The translations under genes were made by a program, and so were the position numbers. Below, piece by piece: positions 51,079-58,806 of a stretch of 64,000 nucleotides of DNA (position 1 is the first letter of the stretch; each line of letters opens with the position of its first letter). The notes below the pieces were generated by a model. The model worked only from the letters and a program-made list of their open reading frames with translations, was not told the origin of the DNA and did no database searches. This DNA comes from an uncultured Opitutales bacterium (GTDB taxonomy: Bacteria > Verrucomicrobiota > Verrucomicrobiia > Opitutales > Intestinicryptomonadaceae), in the NCBI GenBank assembly GCA_944389315.1, contig CALXLX010000050.1, forward strand, positions 37,770 through 101,769. The letters run 5' to 3'.

Positions 51079-52341
51079 ATAAAAACAAAAACAATAGCAT
51101 TACTTGCAATCATTGCCTCGGGGTTATCGGTTGCGGCGCAGACATTGGAAAATGTCACATACACTAAAGAGTCGATGTCATTCTCCAATTACGCGGGATT
51201 CACGTTAAACAACGTCACATTTGAAGCTACTAATGTGAGCGGCTCGATTTTCTCTGGAGCCGAAATGAACAATGTCGCATTCCATGTCAGGCACGACACG
51301 GGGCTGCCAAGTAGCGATATAAACGGCTACTTTTTAGATTTGGACTTCTCGAATTCGCGCTGGAACGGCGGCAGCATATCAGGCCAGACCGACGTTGTTA
51401 GCGAGAATTCAACGACAACCTACCGGGTAAATATAAATCTATACAATGCGAATTTCTCAAACGCAGTGATAAATAACGTGGCGTTTCAATCTATACAACT
51501 AGACGAGAAAACCACGTTTGCTAACGCGGATTTGTACGGTTCGTCATTCTTTGTGGTAGATTTGAAAGACTCCACTTTGAAAAACGCGAATATTGCGGGC
51601 ACTACCTTTATAGATACAGGGTTCAACCGCAGCATGCTGGAAACTACCGCAAGTTACAAGAACAAGAAGTTAAACGAAATTTCCGTAGCTTCAAACGGAG
51701 GCCTCGTAGACTTCTCCGGGGTGGATTTCTCCGGCGTAAATCTCCGCAATGCGGTTCTCATGAACGTGAATATTGCTAATGCCGATTTTACAGGCGCGGA
51801 TTTGCGCGGTTCCCTGATCTTCGGCAACGATAGCGGTGCGATATATAAGAATACGATAACTTCAAGCGGCGTTTTGTCCAATATCTCGATGCAGAGCGAA
51901 TCTGACAAGATAACGATATACGCAAACGACGCAAGGCTGGGGAGAGAGTCATCCCAAAGCGCAAAAATAACAGGCGACACAGAATTGCTCGCCGGCACAA
52001 TAGAAATCCAGGAGGGCGAGAAGCTGGAGCTGGCGGACGGAATAACAGTTGGCATAGGCGATGGGCTGAACATCATATTTGATTCCGAAGCCGCAAGCGG
52101 GATTGACGATCTGCTCGTCATAGGCGAGGACACAAGCATCGTCATGTCCGGGTACGACAACGACTTGAGCGCGCAGGAAGCCTTTATCGGGTTGTTTAAG
52201 GACAGCGACGGCAATGTTGCAAGTTGGGCTCCCGAAACGGTCGCCTCATTTGTGACTGCGGCAATTCCGGAGCCGTCCACATACGCTTTTGTTTTTGGGG
52301 CTTTGGCGCTTTGTTTTGCCGCATACCGCAGAAAGATGTAA
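51079..52341 (+). CDS. Secreted PEP-CTERM protein with pentapeptide-like repeats; abnormal start
   Basis: The coding frame has an obvious signal peptide (KTKTIALLAIIASGLSVAAQ) upstream of the first in-frame ATG (51145), but the codon before it is ATA (51079) and TGA follows upstream. An ATG at 51072 is one base out of frame; removing one T would give MRIKTKTIALLA. So either ATA is used, or a one-base change broke the start. The mature part has A(D/N)xxx-type repeats (VDFSGVDFSGVNLRNAVLMNVNIANADFTGADL) that should form a right-handed beta-helix, then a PEP-CTERM tail: IPEPSTY, a membrane helix and YRRKM. Exosortase would cleave the tail. A strong promoter precedes it and a terminator follows. 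Confidence 0.75.
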   Translation: MKTKTIALLAIIASGLSVAAQTLENVTYTKESMSFSNYAGFTLNNVTFEATNVSGSIFSGAEMNNVAFHVRHDTGLPSSDINGYFLDLDFSNSRWNGGSISGQTDVVSENSTTTYRVNINLYNANFSNAVINNVAFQSIQLDEKTTFANADLYGSSFFVVDLKDSTLKNANIAGTTFIDTGFNRSMLETTASYKNKKLNEISVASNGGLVDFSGVDFSGVNLRNAVLMNVNIANADFTGADLRGSLIFGNDSGAIYKNTITSSGVLSNISMQSESDKITIYANDARLGRESSQSAKITGDTELLAGTIEIQEGEKLELADGITVGIGDGLNIIFDSEAASGIDDLLVIGEDTSIVMSGYDNDLSAQEAFIGLFKDSDGNVASWAPETVASFVTAAIPEPSTYAFVFGALALCFAAYRRKM

Positions 52342-52365
52342 CCCTGCCAGTTATGGATAATCGTT

Positions 52366-52397
52366 AGAGCTTCTCTATTTGAGAAGCTCTTTTTTTA
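52366..52397 (+). terminator. Rho-independent terminator after the PEP-CTERM gene
   Basis: AGAGCTTCTC (52366-52375) pairs perfectly with GAGAAGCTCT (52381-52390), then a run of T. Confidence 0.9.
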
Positions 52398-52690
52398 CCG
52401 TTTAGGCTGCAAATCCTCCGCGCGGGAAATATATTAGCGCTTTTCCGCAAAAACACTTCAATAGAATAGGCCTCAAATAAATTCCCGCGGGCTCAACCAT
52501 AACAGCGGGGAAATGAAGCCCTCCATAACCATAAAAGCCGTCCGCAGCTTCAATTAATTTAGGCTTTGGTTTTTACATATACAAGGCGCGCGCAATACCC
52601 ACGCTCCTACACATATATTAAACTGAAAGCATTATATCCCCTTTGCGTTGCGGGTAATCGCACGCACCCTACCCCGCGCGGAAATGATAC

Positions 52691-52718
52691 AAAAAAAGCC
52701 TCCTGAAAGCGGAGGCCT
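52691..52718 (-). terminator. Rho-independent terminator of the second PEP-CTERM gene
   Basis: GCCTCC (52698-52703) pairs with GGAGGC (52711-52716); on the - strand seven T follow (52691-52697 is A on +). It lies 35 bases beyond the gene's stop codon. The roughly 290 bases between the two terminators hold nothing recognisable. Confidence 0.8.
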
Positions 52719-52752
52719 CTTTGAATAAAACAGATCTTATCAAGTTTTGCCA

Positions 52753-53925
52753 CTATCTTCTCTTTCTATATGCGGCAAATGCCCATGCGAGAACGCCGAA
52801 TATCGCCGCGCAAGTTGCAGGTTCGGGAATAGCGGCTCCCGCGGTAATAATGCTGCCGGAGATTTCCGCATAGAATGAATTTCCTTCATAATCGCTCATA
52901 TACACATTGTCCCCAACCGCGGCGAGGACATCTCCGAAACGCTCGCCAAAGATGTTGACGAGATCGCAATTCATTCCGCTTTCCAGATCGGCAATCAAGA
53001 TCTCCAACTTTTCAAAATTTAAAATGCTATCTTGAGACAAAGTGACTCGAGCATTTTCGAATACTGAGAGATAATCCGCAGTTATTGTGGAGTTTCCGGC
53101 GATATTAAGGGTTCTGTCGTCCCTGACGATAATACCCTCCGAGACAAGGTTTCCGTTTTCGACATCCAGTCTTGAAACGTCTATAACGCCTTCAACATAA
53201 GCACTCGCGTCGTCGGAGATGACGAGAGATGAAGTATAGACCTGATCATCTACCGAAACACCTTGTATGACGGAAGACTTCACTATTAAAACAGTATTCT
53301 CGCCGGAAACAGTTATAGTACCACCGCGCATATATCGAACGGCTTTGTACCACTCACCAGTGTCCCAATCGTAAGCGTCGTAAGTTTGTTCAAGCACAAT
53401 TGTTGCATGAGATCCCTTCGTAATATTAACGGCAGGAAGAGCTCCGGAAGAATCATAACCATACAGATCGATATATCCGGATACAAACGTGCTATTCTCC
53501 ACGTTTATTGTCGCAGAACTATTTGAATATGAGGAATCTGTTTTAGTAGAAAGTTCGGCCCCTGAAAAATCCACATTCGCGTCTCTAAAAGTTAATGAAC
53601 TCCCTTGCCAAACAGAAAAAAATTCACTGGTCGATGATCCTTTTCCCACATTGAAAACGCCTCCTTCAACAATCATTGATGCCCCGCCACCAATTTTACT
53701 ACCATCCAAATTAGCAATATTGGTTTCGCAATTTTTCAAGACCAACTGGGAAGCGAAGTTGTTGAAGAAATGAACATCAGAAACGGTGAGTTTGTTTTCT
53801 ATATTGAGTTTAGAATTACTTATGGTTGCTGAATACTTTTGCGGATTAGATTTAACAGGAAACTCCTGTGTAACACAATAACGGTTAACTAAAAAAACAT
53901 TAAAGTCAACACAAAATGGGCGCAC
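52753..53925 (-). CDS. PEP-CTERM protein without signal peptide, probably 5'-truncated
   Basis: A 390-residue frame from a GTG. The C-terminus is a clear sorting tail (AIPEPATCAAIFGVLAWAF, then YRKRR). The body is beta-rich with autotransporter-like short repeats (SATINVENSTFVSGYIDLYGYDSSG; NLVSEGIIVRDDRTLNIAGNSTITADYLSVFENARVTLSQDS). The N-terminus (RPFCVDFNVFLVNRYCVTQEFP) is neither a signal peptide nor family-like, and no signal peptide was found in any frame of the 80 bases upstream. PEP-CTERM proteins need Sec export, so this is probably a gene that has lost its 5' end and may be non-functional. A terminator follows. Confidence 0.6.
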   Translation of the reverse strand: MRPFCVDFNVFLVNRYCVTQEFPVKSNPQKYSATISNSKLNIENKLTVSDVHFFNNFASQLVLKNCETNIANLDGSKIGGGASMIVEGGVFNVGKGSSTSEFFSVWQGSSLTFRDANVDFSGAELSTKTDSSYSNSSATINVENSTFVSGYIDLYGYDSSGALPAVNITKGSHATIVLEQTYDAYDWDTGEWYKAVRYMRGGTITVSGENTVLIVKSSVIQGVSVDDQVYTSSLVISDDASAYVEGVIDVSRLDVENGNLVSEGIIVRDDRTLNIAGNSTITADYLSVFENARVTLSQDSILNFEKLEILIADLESGMNCDLVNIFGERFGDVLAAVGDNVYMSDYEGNSFYAEISGSIITAGAAIPEPATCAAIFGVLAWAFAAYRKRR

Positions 53926-54681
53926 AACTATTCACAGGCAAAATGGCCTTAAAAAGCAGAAACGTAGACTAAAGAACTTATAAGAAAAAAGAGGCCAAAG
54001 GGAAGATGGCGACTATACCATCGCAGAAAGTCTTTCTCCGTCCTTCCTGAAGGCATCAATAAAGCGAGCAAAGGCAATACCAACACAAAGATTCCCCCGC
54101 CGGAAACACGGCGTATAAATTGCGATAAAACCATATACATAGGCAGGCGAAACGCTGGAAAATGCCCCGCAAAAACCAACAAAGGCGTCGAAAACTCCCA
54201 GATTGCGCTTCGCAAATAAAAGCCTCCTGGACCTAAGCGTTCTATCCACACGAAAATCTCCGATCCGAAACCGCCCATACCAAGCCGACAATTAATGTCC
54301 TGCGGAAGATGCCTATATGTCCCCTCTTGGGTGGCCATGCCCGCTCCGGAGGGAAAAATCCCGAAGATAATGCCTATGACCTTGCGGCTTGTCCGCTCCA
54401 TTACAGGCCTGACAGACTGGCAGGTTTACTCTACGAGACATATGTCAAGTTCCACGAATGCATCCCAAGCACTGAAACACGAGGATATCCGCTGCCCAAA
54501 TACCTTATAGTTCCATCGGCGGGAACAGTGGGAAGAATGATTCTCAAGAGGAAACCTCCATTCCCTTTTAAATGTTCAGACAGATTTTTGCGTGCCCTTT
54601 AGTATATTCATCATTAAACTTAAATAAATTTAGAAATAAGCTTGATTCGTTAAATAAATATAATTTAACTAAGAGTGTAAT
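53926..54681. other. Unassigned stretch, possible gene remnants
   Basis: About 755 bases with no confident gene. On the - strand two overlapping frames (53949-54401 and 54013-54291) encode hydrophobic pieces such as GGGIFVLVLPLLALLM and FGLFFLISSLVYVSAF in one frame and FDAFVGFCGAFSSVSPAYVYGFIAIY in another. This could be a frameshifted membrane protein remnant or chance. AT-rich sequence before 54682 probably holds the promoter of the next gene. Confidence 0.4.
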
Positions 54682-55329
54682 ATGAAGTACGAGTTAGGAA
54701 AATTTCTAAAGACGTGCATTATCAATGCAGGAATCTCGCAGAAAGATTTTGCGCAAAAGCTCGGATTGTCTCCAACCGCGCTAAGTCAAATTATCACCGG
54801 CAAAGTTAAACCGCGGCAGGTGACCATTTCTAAAATAATGGATTTGCTAAATCTTTCGGGGGAGGATGAACAGATTCTTCTAAAAGCGTTTGAGAACCAT
54901 TCGTCATTGCCAGAAGATAAATCTGCGCCGGCCGATCCTATTCGCATATACCAAGAGAATCGCGAGCGGGTATTTAGATATATAGAAATGAAAGCGCGCT
55001 CGATTTCCTTCAATGAAGAAGTTGAAAACATTTTTAAGGAGTCGGGCTTAAAATATAAAAAGAACTACATCAAAAACGGGCTTGTCTGCGACTTTCTGCT
55101 TGAACGCGAAGGCATAGGATTTGAATGTAAATTCAACGCGACGCGCGATATTGAAAGGACAATCACAACGCTGAAAATCCTCCTGGACAATTTAGAGCTG
55201 AAGAAAATCGCGCTTATAGTGCCGCTAAAATCCGAAATATCAGAATCAATTATCGAAGATCTGGAAAAATTCAATATCGGCGTGTTAAGCCTACATGAGC
55301 TGGGGAACTTTTTTAAGCGACAAGCATAA
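54682..55329 (+). CDS. XRE-family HTH protein fused to a PD-(D/E)XK nuclease-like domain
   Basis: A 215-residue protein. Residues 5-60 form a Cro/C1-type helix-turn-helix (ISQKDFAQKLGLSPTALSQIITGKVKPRQVTISKIMDLL). Residues 105-200 resemble a restriction-endonuclease-like fold: a helix with Glu112/Glu113, Asp137 in NGLVCDFLL, and Glu148-Cys-Lys150 in GIGFECKFNAT, giving E...D-x10-ExK. The helix RDIERTITTLKILLDNL and strand KKIALIVPL follow as expected. The combination could be a sequence-guided nuclease, a defence-associated regulator, or a regulator with a degenerate nuclease fold. The catalytic assignment rests on motif spacing only. Low GC compared with the core genome. Confidence 0.65.
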   Translation: MKYELGKFLKTCIINAGISQKDFAQKLGLSPTALSQIITGKVKPRQVTISKIMDLLNLSGEDEQILLKAFENHSSLPEDKSAPADPIRIYQENRERVFRYIEMKARSISFNEEVENIFKESGLKYKKNYIKNGLVCDFLLEREGIGFECKFNATRDIERTITTLKILLDNLELKKIALIVPLKSEISESIIEDLEKFNIGVLSLHELGNFFKRQA

Positions 55330-55374
55330 ATTGGGAATAATACATCTAACTACATGATATAGGAAGGAAACGTC

Positions 55375-55599
55375 ATGGAAATACATATAGTAGACTTCAA
55401 CACGGGGAATTGTGTAATTGATTTTCTCCTTGAGGCACTAGTTATAATACAGCAAGTGGGGCTGTGGTGCGTTGATAAGATATTGAAATATCCTATCTTA
55501 ACGGCGATTTTCCTTGTTATTGTGTTTATCCTTGCGGCAATAAATAGGACGATTGAGACAGAAATACGGGGGAATTTGTGGAAGTGGAGGAATAAATGA
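55375..55599 (+). CDS. Small single-pass membrane protein
   Basis: A 74-residue frame with a strong ribosome-binding site (AGGAAGG eight bases before the ATG). Residues 40-56 are a membrane helix (ILTAIFLVIVFILAAIN), with an amphipathic N-terminal part and a basic tail (NLWKWRNK). No family recognised. It follows the HTH-nuclease gene by 45 bases on the same strand and may be co-transcribed with it. Confidence 0.5.
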   Translation: MEIHIVDFNTGNCVIDFLLEALVIIQQVGLWCVDKILKYPILTAIFLVIVFILAAINRTIETEIRGNLWKWRNK

Positions 55600-55842
55600 A
55601 AATCGCGCTTTTGTGGAAGGCAATGGCAAACGGTCGGCATGAATCCGCTCTATAACATTCTGAAAAAAATCCATGCAGGGGCGGCAAGCGTCAGAATTCA
55701 GGCCTAAAGATAGACGCCCCTTTTATATGTATCATATGTTGCAGACAGTACAATTTTCGCCATCTTGCATACGAGTAAAAAAATAACACTCCCTAATACA
55801 TTCCACAAGGGAGTTGTCGCAGATAAAAAATGCGAAACTTAT

Positions 55843-56331
55843 CTACACGTCTACTATTACGTCATATACTAATGAGATTACAACGAATAACAATAATAAT
55901 ATAATATTAAAAATATTGGCGATCAATAGAAATATATCTTCCTTCTTAGAAGAAAGAAGAAGTATTATGGATACTATTGATATAACGATTGAAAATATAA
56001 ACCAAATAAGACCGAAAACGGAGTAGATAATTTCGCTAAATTCAGGATTGCTTCCTAAAATTTCAAATGCGCAGATAGATATAATGTATATCAGAGTCAA
56101 ATGAGAATTCAAATAAGGCAAATATAAGGACCACTTATATAAAGACTTCCTGAAGGAGTCTCCTTTCTCGGTTTCGCCGCTAAATGCATTGAATTGCCGA
56201 GCAGCTTTTTTGGGGGACGTTTGCATAGGAAGGAGGCCTTCTACGGCAGCGTTCCCTCCCAAACGGCTCCCACAGTTAGTGCAAAAGACACTATCCTCAG
56301 GAACATTTACGCCGCAACTTTTACAGAACAT
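55843..56331 (-). CDS. Zinc-ribbon membrane protein, unknown function
   Basis: A 162-residue protein. The N-terminal zinc ribbon has CKSCG and CTNCG (Cys3, Cys6, Cys17, Cys20). A linker rich in Lys and Ser leads to three or four membrane segments (LIYIISICAFEILG, YSVFGLIWFIFSIVISIVSIILLL, IFLLIANIFNIILLLLFVVISLVYDVI). Such zinc-ribbon-plus-membrane proteins are common in Bacteroidetes and Verrucomicrobia and are uncharacterised. It is one of three membrane-protein genes in a row on this strand; gaps of 80 and 60 bases do not prove an operon. Confidence 0.65.
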   Translation of the reverse strand: MFCKSCGVNVPEDSVFCTNCGSRLGGNAAVEGLLPMQTSPKKAARQFNAFSGETEKGDSFRKSLYKWSLYLPYLNSHLTLIYIISICAFEILGSNPEFSEIIYSVFGLIWFIFSIVISIVSIILLLSSKKEDIFLLIANIFNIILLLLFVVISLVYDVIVDV

Positions 56332-56412
56332 GAATACTTTTCTCCTTTATTTAAAATATGATGCATAGCATACCTTCCCGGGCACAAAATGCGACCGGGA
56401 AGGCGATGTACA

Positions 56413-56799
56413 TTAATAACCACTATTCATTGCCACATATTGAGAAATCATATAGAAAATTATCCGCAGGAACAGGAAGACAAATATTGCTATAATAGAC
56501 CCCAAGTTAATGTAAAACAATGTCATCGGTCGATTTAAAGCCTTTTGGCGTTTGAAATAGTACACAGGGGGAATCAAGCCCCACCAAAAAGACGGAACAT
56601 TAGCAAACTTTGCCTGCTTGAGTAATATAGCGTCGACTACGATAAATATAAACATAAGGTTATTGAATATATTAGAATACGTCAACAGCTCCATCGGCGC
56701 TGTCAAAAATGTCAACGCCTGCATAATGCCGCATCCTACCGAGGCATATTCCCAACCATTGGATATGTTTTTATTTTCCATGTTTTCAATGTTTTCCAT
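56413..56799 (-). CDS. Small membrane protein, unknown function
   Basis: A 128-residue protein with an Asn/Glu-rich N-terminus (MENIENMENKNISNGWEYASVGCG) and about four hydrophobic segments. The centre WWGLIPPVYYFKRQKALNRP is reminiscent of small TM2- or DUF805-like membrane proteins but I cannot place it. It lies between two zinc-ribbon membrane protein genes on the same strand. Confidence 0.6.
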   Translation of the reverse strand: MENIENMENKNISNGWEYASVGCGIMQALTFLTAPMELLTYSNIFNNLMFIFIVVDAILLKQAKFANVPSFWWGLIPPVYYFKRQKALNRPMTLFYINLGSIIAIFVFLFLRIIFYMISQYVAMNSGY

Positions 56800-56859
56800 A
56801 TTATTATACTCCTTGTTTATATTGGTTTAACATTTAGAGATTAATGCATAAGGCTGTGC

Positions 56860-57321
56860 TCAACAGAGTTTGCTGCCGCAATTTCTACAGTACTTGGCAT
56901 GCCCTTCGTTTTTCATACCGCAATTGGTGCAAAAATTGTTCGGCCCGGAATTACCGCCTTCATTCTCCGGGACAATTTCGCCCTCTGATGACGTTTCTAT
57001 CGAGCCGGGGGCCGCCGCTTCGCAGAAACTTCTCATGTTCTCGCCGTAACGGGTATAAATAGCCTTGTTTGAGCTTCTAGAATTGCTCGTGGGATCGTTT
57101 ATGAGGGGGTCCAAAACTCCTGTATCGGAAGGCCATATAGACCAGATAAACGCAATAATCCAACCGCAACCAAATACAAGAGAGCCGAATATATTTAAGA
57201 TAAGAATAATCCACCTGTAATGGTGCCCGCGAATAAAGGCTATTATAGTTGGAATAAAAAATAATATTAGCAGCAGCAAAAGAATTGCAAGTGAGCATAT
57301 TAATGCGATCGTCTCTTCCAT
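56860..57321 (-). CDS. Superinfection-immunity-like membrane domain with C-terminal zinc ribbon
   Basis: A 153-residue protein. Residues 10-65 match the small two-helix domain named after the phage T4 superinfection immunity protein Imm: LLLILFFIPTIIAFIRGHHYRWIILILNIFGSLVFGCGWIIAFIWSIWP. The C-terminus is a zinc ribbon (FCTNCGMKNEGHAKYCRNCGSKLC, four Cys). In T4, Imm blocks DNA injection by a second phage; chromosomal homologues are widespread and mostly unstudied, so a defence role is not shown. The same ribbon type occurs at the other end of the protein encoded at 55843-56331. Confidence 0.75.
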   Translation of the reverse strand: MEETIALICSLAILLLLLILFFIPTIIAFIRGHHYRWIILILNIFGSLVFGCGWIIAFIWSIWPSDTGVLDPLINDPTSNSRSSNKAIYTRYGENMRSFCEAAAPGSIETSSEGEIVPENEGGNSGPNNFCTNCGMKNEGHAKYCRNCGSKLC

Positions 57322-57916
57322 ATTATTAAACTCCTATAATAATTTTCATAAGTTTTATATTCACCGATATTAACCTACTCCAAAATATTTAGCCACGAAG
57401 ATCCGTCTGTAAGAAAAAATTCCCCCGCACACTACTTGTAAATATTATACAAATTTAAGAGTTGATATTTGCCGGAAAAAAATTCTTTTACCAATTCTTT
57501 GCATACACAATTCTTTTAAAAGCAACAATATCAGCCAAAAAATTTACGCATATACAATCTGTACATTTGTTTAATAAAAATATGCATCAAAACCTCCCAA
57601 AAATCAAGCGCTTATTTAATCAGTCTTAATAACCGCACCTATCCACGAACGAAGAACTAAAATGCGGCAATCTCCGAATATTTTATGCCTATGCCGAAGC
57701 GACTTCCATAGACAAAATCGGCCCAGATAACATTGCCGCAAATAACGCCGGGAAGGCTCACTAAAAAAACGCAAAACTGATATGGCGCTACTCATAGATC
57801 AGAATCGGATTCATCCGCCTGCGAACATGGGGAGCTCAACTGCGGACAAAGCAGATAAAAAATACTATTTTTGAACTATAGAAATTCCCATCTCCTATCT
57901 ACTCCCGCCTTCCGAT
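57322..57916. other. Intergenic stretch, no gene seen
   Basis: About 595 AT-rich bases between two leftward gene groups. No coding frame, RNA gene or clear terminator was recognised. Confidence 0.5.
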
Positions 57917-58108
57917 TTAAACTGACGCATCTTCTGGTTTCTCTTTTTGACTTCTCAATCTGCGCTCCACATCCAAGACGATTTTCCTATGCGAAGGTGT
58001 TTTTTGAAGTGCATTTATCGCCCTGTATGCCCTTTTTAACTCGTCGATTATATTTTCGGCGTCGTCTGAATTCCCACGCTCCTTGCATTTACCTGTGTTT
58101 TTTTTCAT
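57917..58108 (-). CDS. Small basic helical protein after the sigma factor
   Basis: A 63-residue frame starting 20 bases inside the end of the sigma-factor gene, so translation could be coupled. The composition is charged and helical (DDAENIIDELKRAYRAINALQKTPSHRKIVLDVERRLRSQKEKPED). No family recognised. A regulator or anti-sigma-like partner is conceivable from position only. Confidence 0.4.
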   Translation of the reverse strand: MKKNTGKCKERGNSDDAENIIDELKRAYRAINALQKTPSHRKIVLDVERRLRSQKEKPEDASV

Positions 58109-58763
58109 CGAAAAACTCTTTCATTGATGGATCTCCGGAAATTACTTCCCGCAGTTTCTTTGTTATTCTGTAAACGGCGCTACTTACTACGTTCGGCGAT
58201 ACGCCCAACTCTTCTACCACCCTATCGACATCGGCATCCTCTAGTTTTATCATTTCAAAGGCGGTGCATGTTCTAGGATCGAAATTGTGCCTTATAGACA
58301 TATAAGTATCCAAAACCACGGATTCTTTGAAGGCGCGCTGCTCCTCTTCTGCGAGCTTTGCGCTTTCGCTTTCCAGGGTGATGGATTCGGCCATCTCTTT
58401 CATGTTGCAATTTTCATCGTCGAGAGAATCCGTCTTAAAGGCTTCCATGTTCCGCCTCAGATAATCGACTACCCTGCGGTCGCAAATGGTCTTTAAATAG
58501 GAGCGGAAGCGCGATTTTTTGGGATCGTACAGGTTGTTCGTAAAAATTTTATTCAGAGAAATTATCACGTCGCTGACAATCTCGTCTATAACATTGCCCG
58601 GTATGGAATATATGCCACGCTTAAAGAACGAATTGCCTATCATAATCTTAATGGGCGCATGGTACAAATCGAAGAATCTGTGCCACGTTAAGTTCCACAG
58701 TGAAGCGCTATCTGGATTCACCAGCCGAGAAATAATCGTTTGTGGAGTTTTTGGAAGAAACAT
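58089..58763 (-). CDS. ECF-like sigma-70 family factor
   Basis: A 224-residue protein with the layout of a two-domain sigma factor. Region 2: IPGNVIDEIVSDVIISLNKIFTNNLYDPKKSRFRSYLKTICDRRVVDYLRR, including the yDp..sRFRsyL pattern seen in planctomycetal and verrucomicrobial ECFs linked to protein kinases. Region 4: FEMIKLEDADVDRVVEELGVSPNVVSSAVYRITKKLREVI. It lies 43 bases after the Ser/Thr kinase gene on the same strand, which suggests control by phosphorylation rather than by a classical anti-sigma factor. Target genes unknown. Confidence 0.78.
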   Translation of the reverse strand: MFLPKTPQTIISRLVNPDSASLWNLTWHRFFDLYHAPIKIMIGNSFFKRGIYSIPGNVIDEIVSDVIISLNKIFTNNLYDPKKSRFRSYLKTICDRRVVDYLRRNMEAFKTDSLDDENCNMKEMAESITLESESAKLAEEEQRAFKESVVLDTYMSIRHNFDPRTCTAFEMIKLEDADVDRVVEELGVSPNVVSSAVYRITKKLREVISGDPSMKEFFDEKKHR

Positions 58764-58806
58764 AAAATTGCTCTATATCCCTATATTCGCAAAAATTTCT
58801 TAAAAA

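Noticed and set aside
53949..54401. 150-codon membrane-like frame on the - strand
   Set aside because: The hydrophobic pieces alternate between two frames and there is no start signal; at best a frameshifted remnant, so it was not called a gene.
54309..54602. 97-codon frame on the + strand
   Set aside because: Composition and lack of motifs or ribosome-binding site do not support coding.
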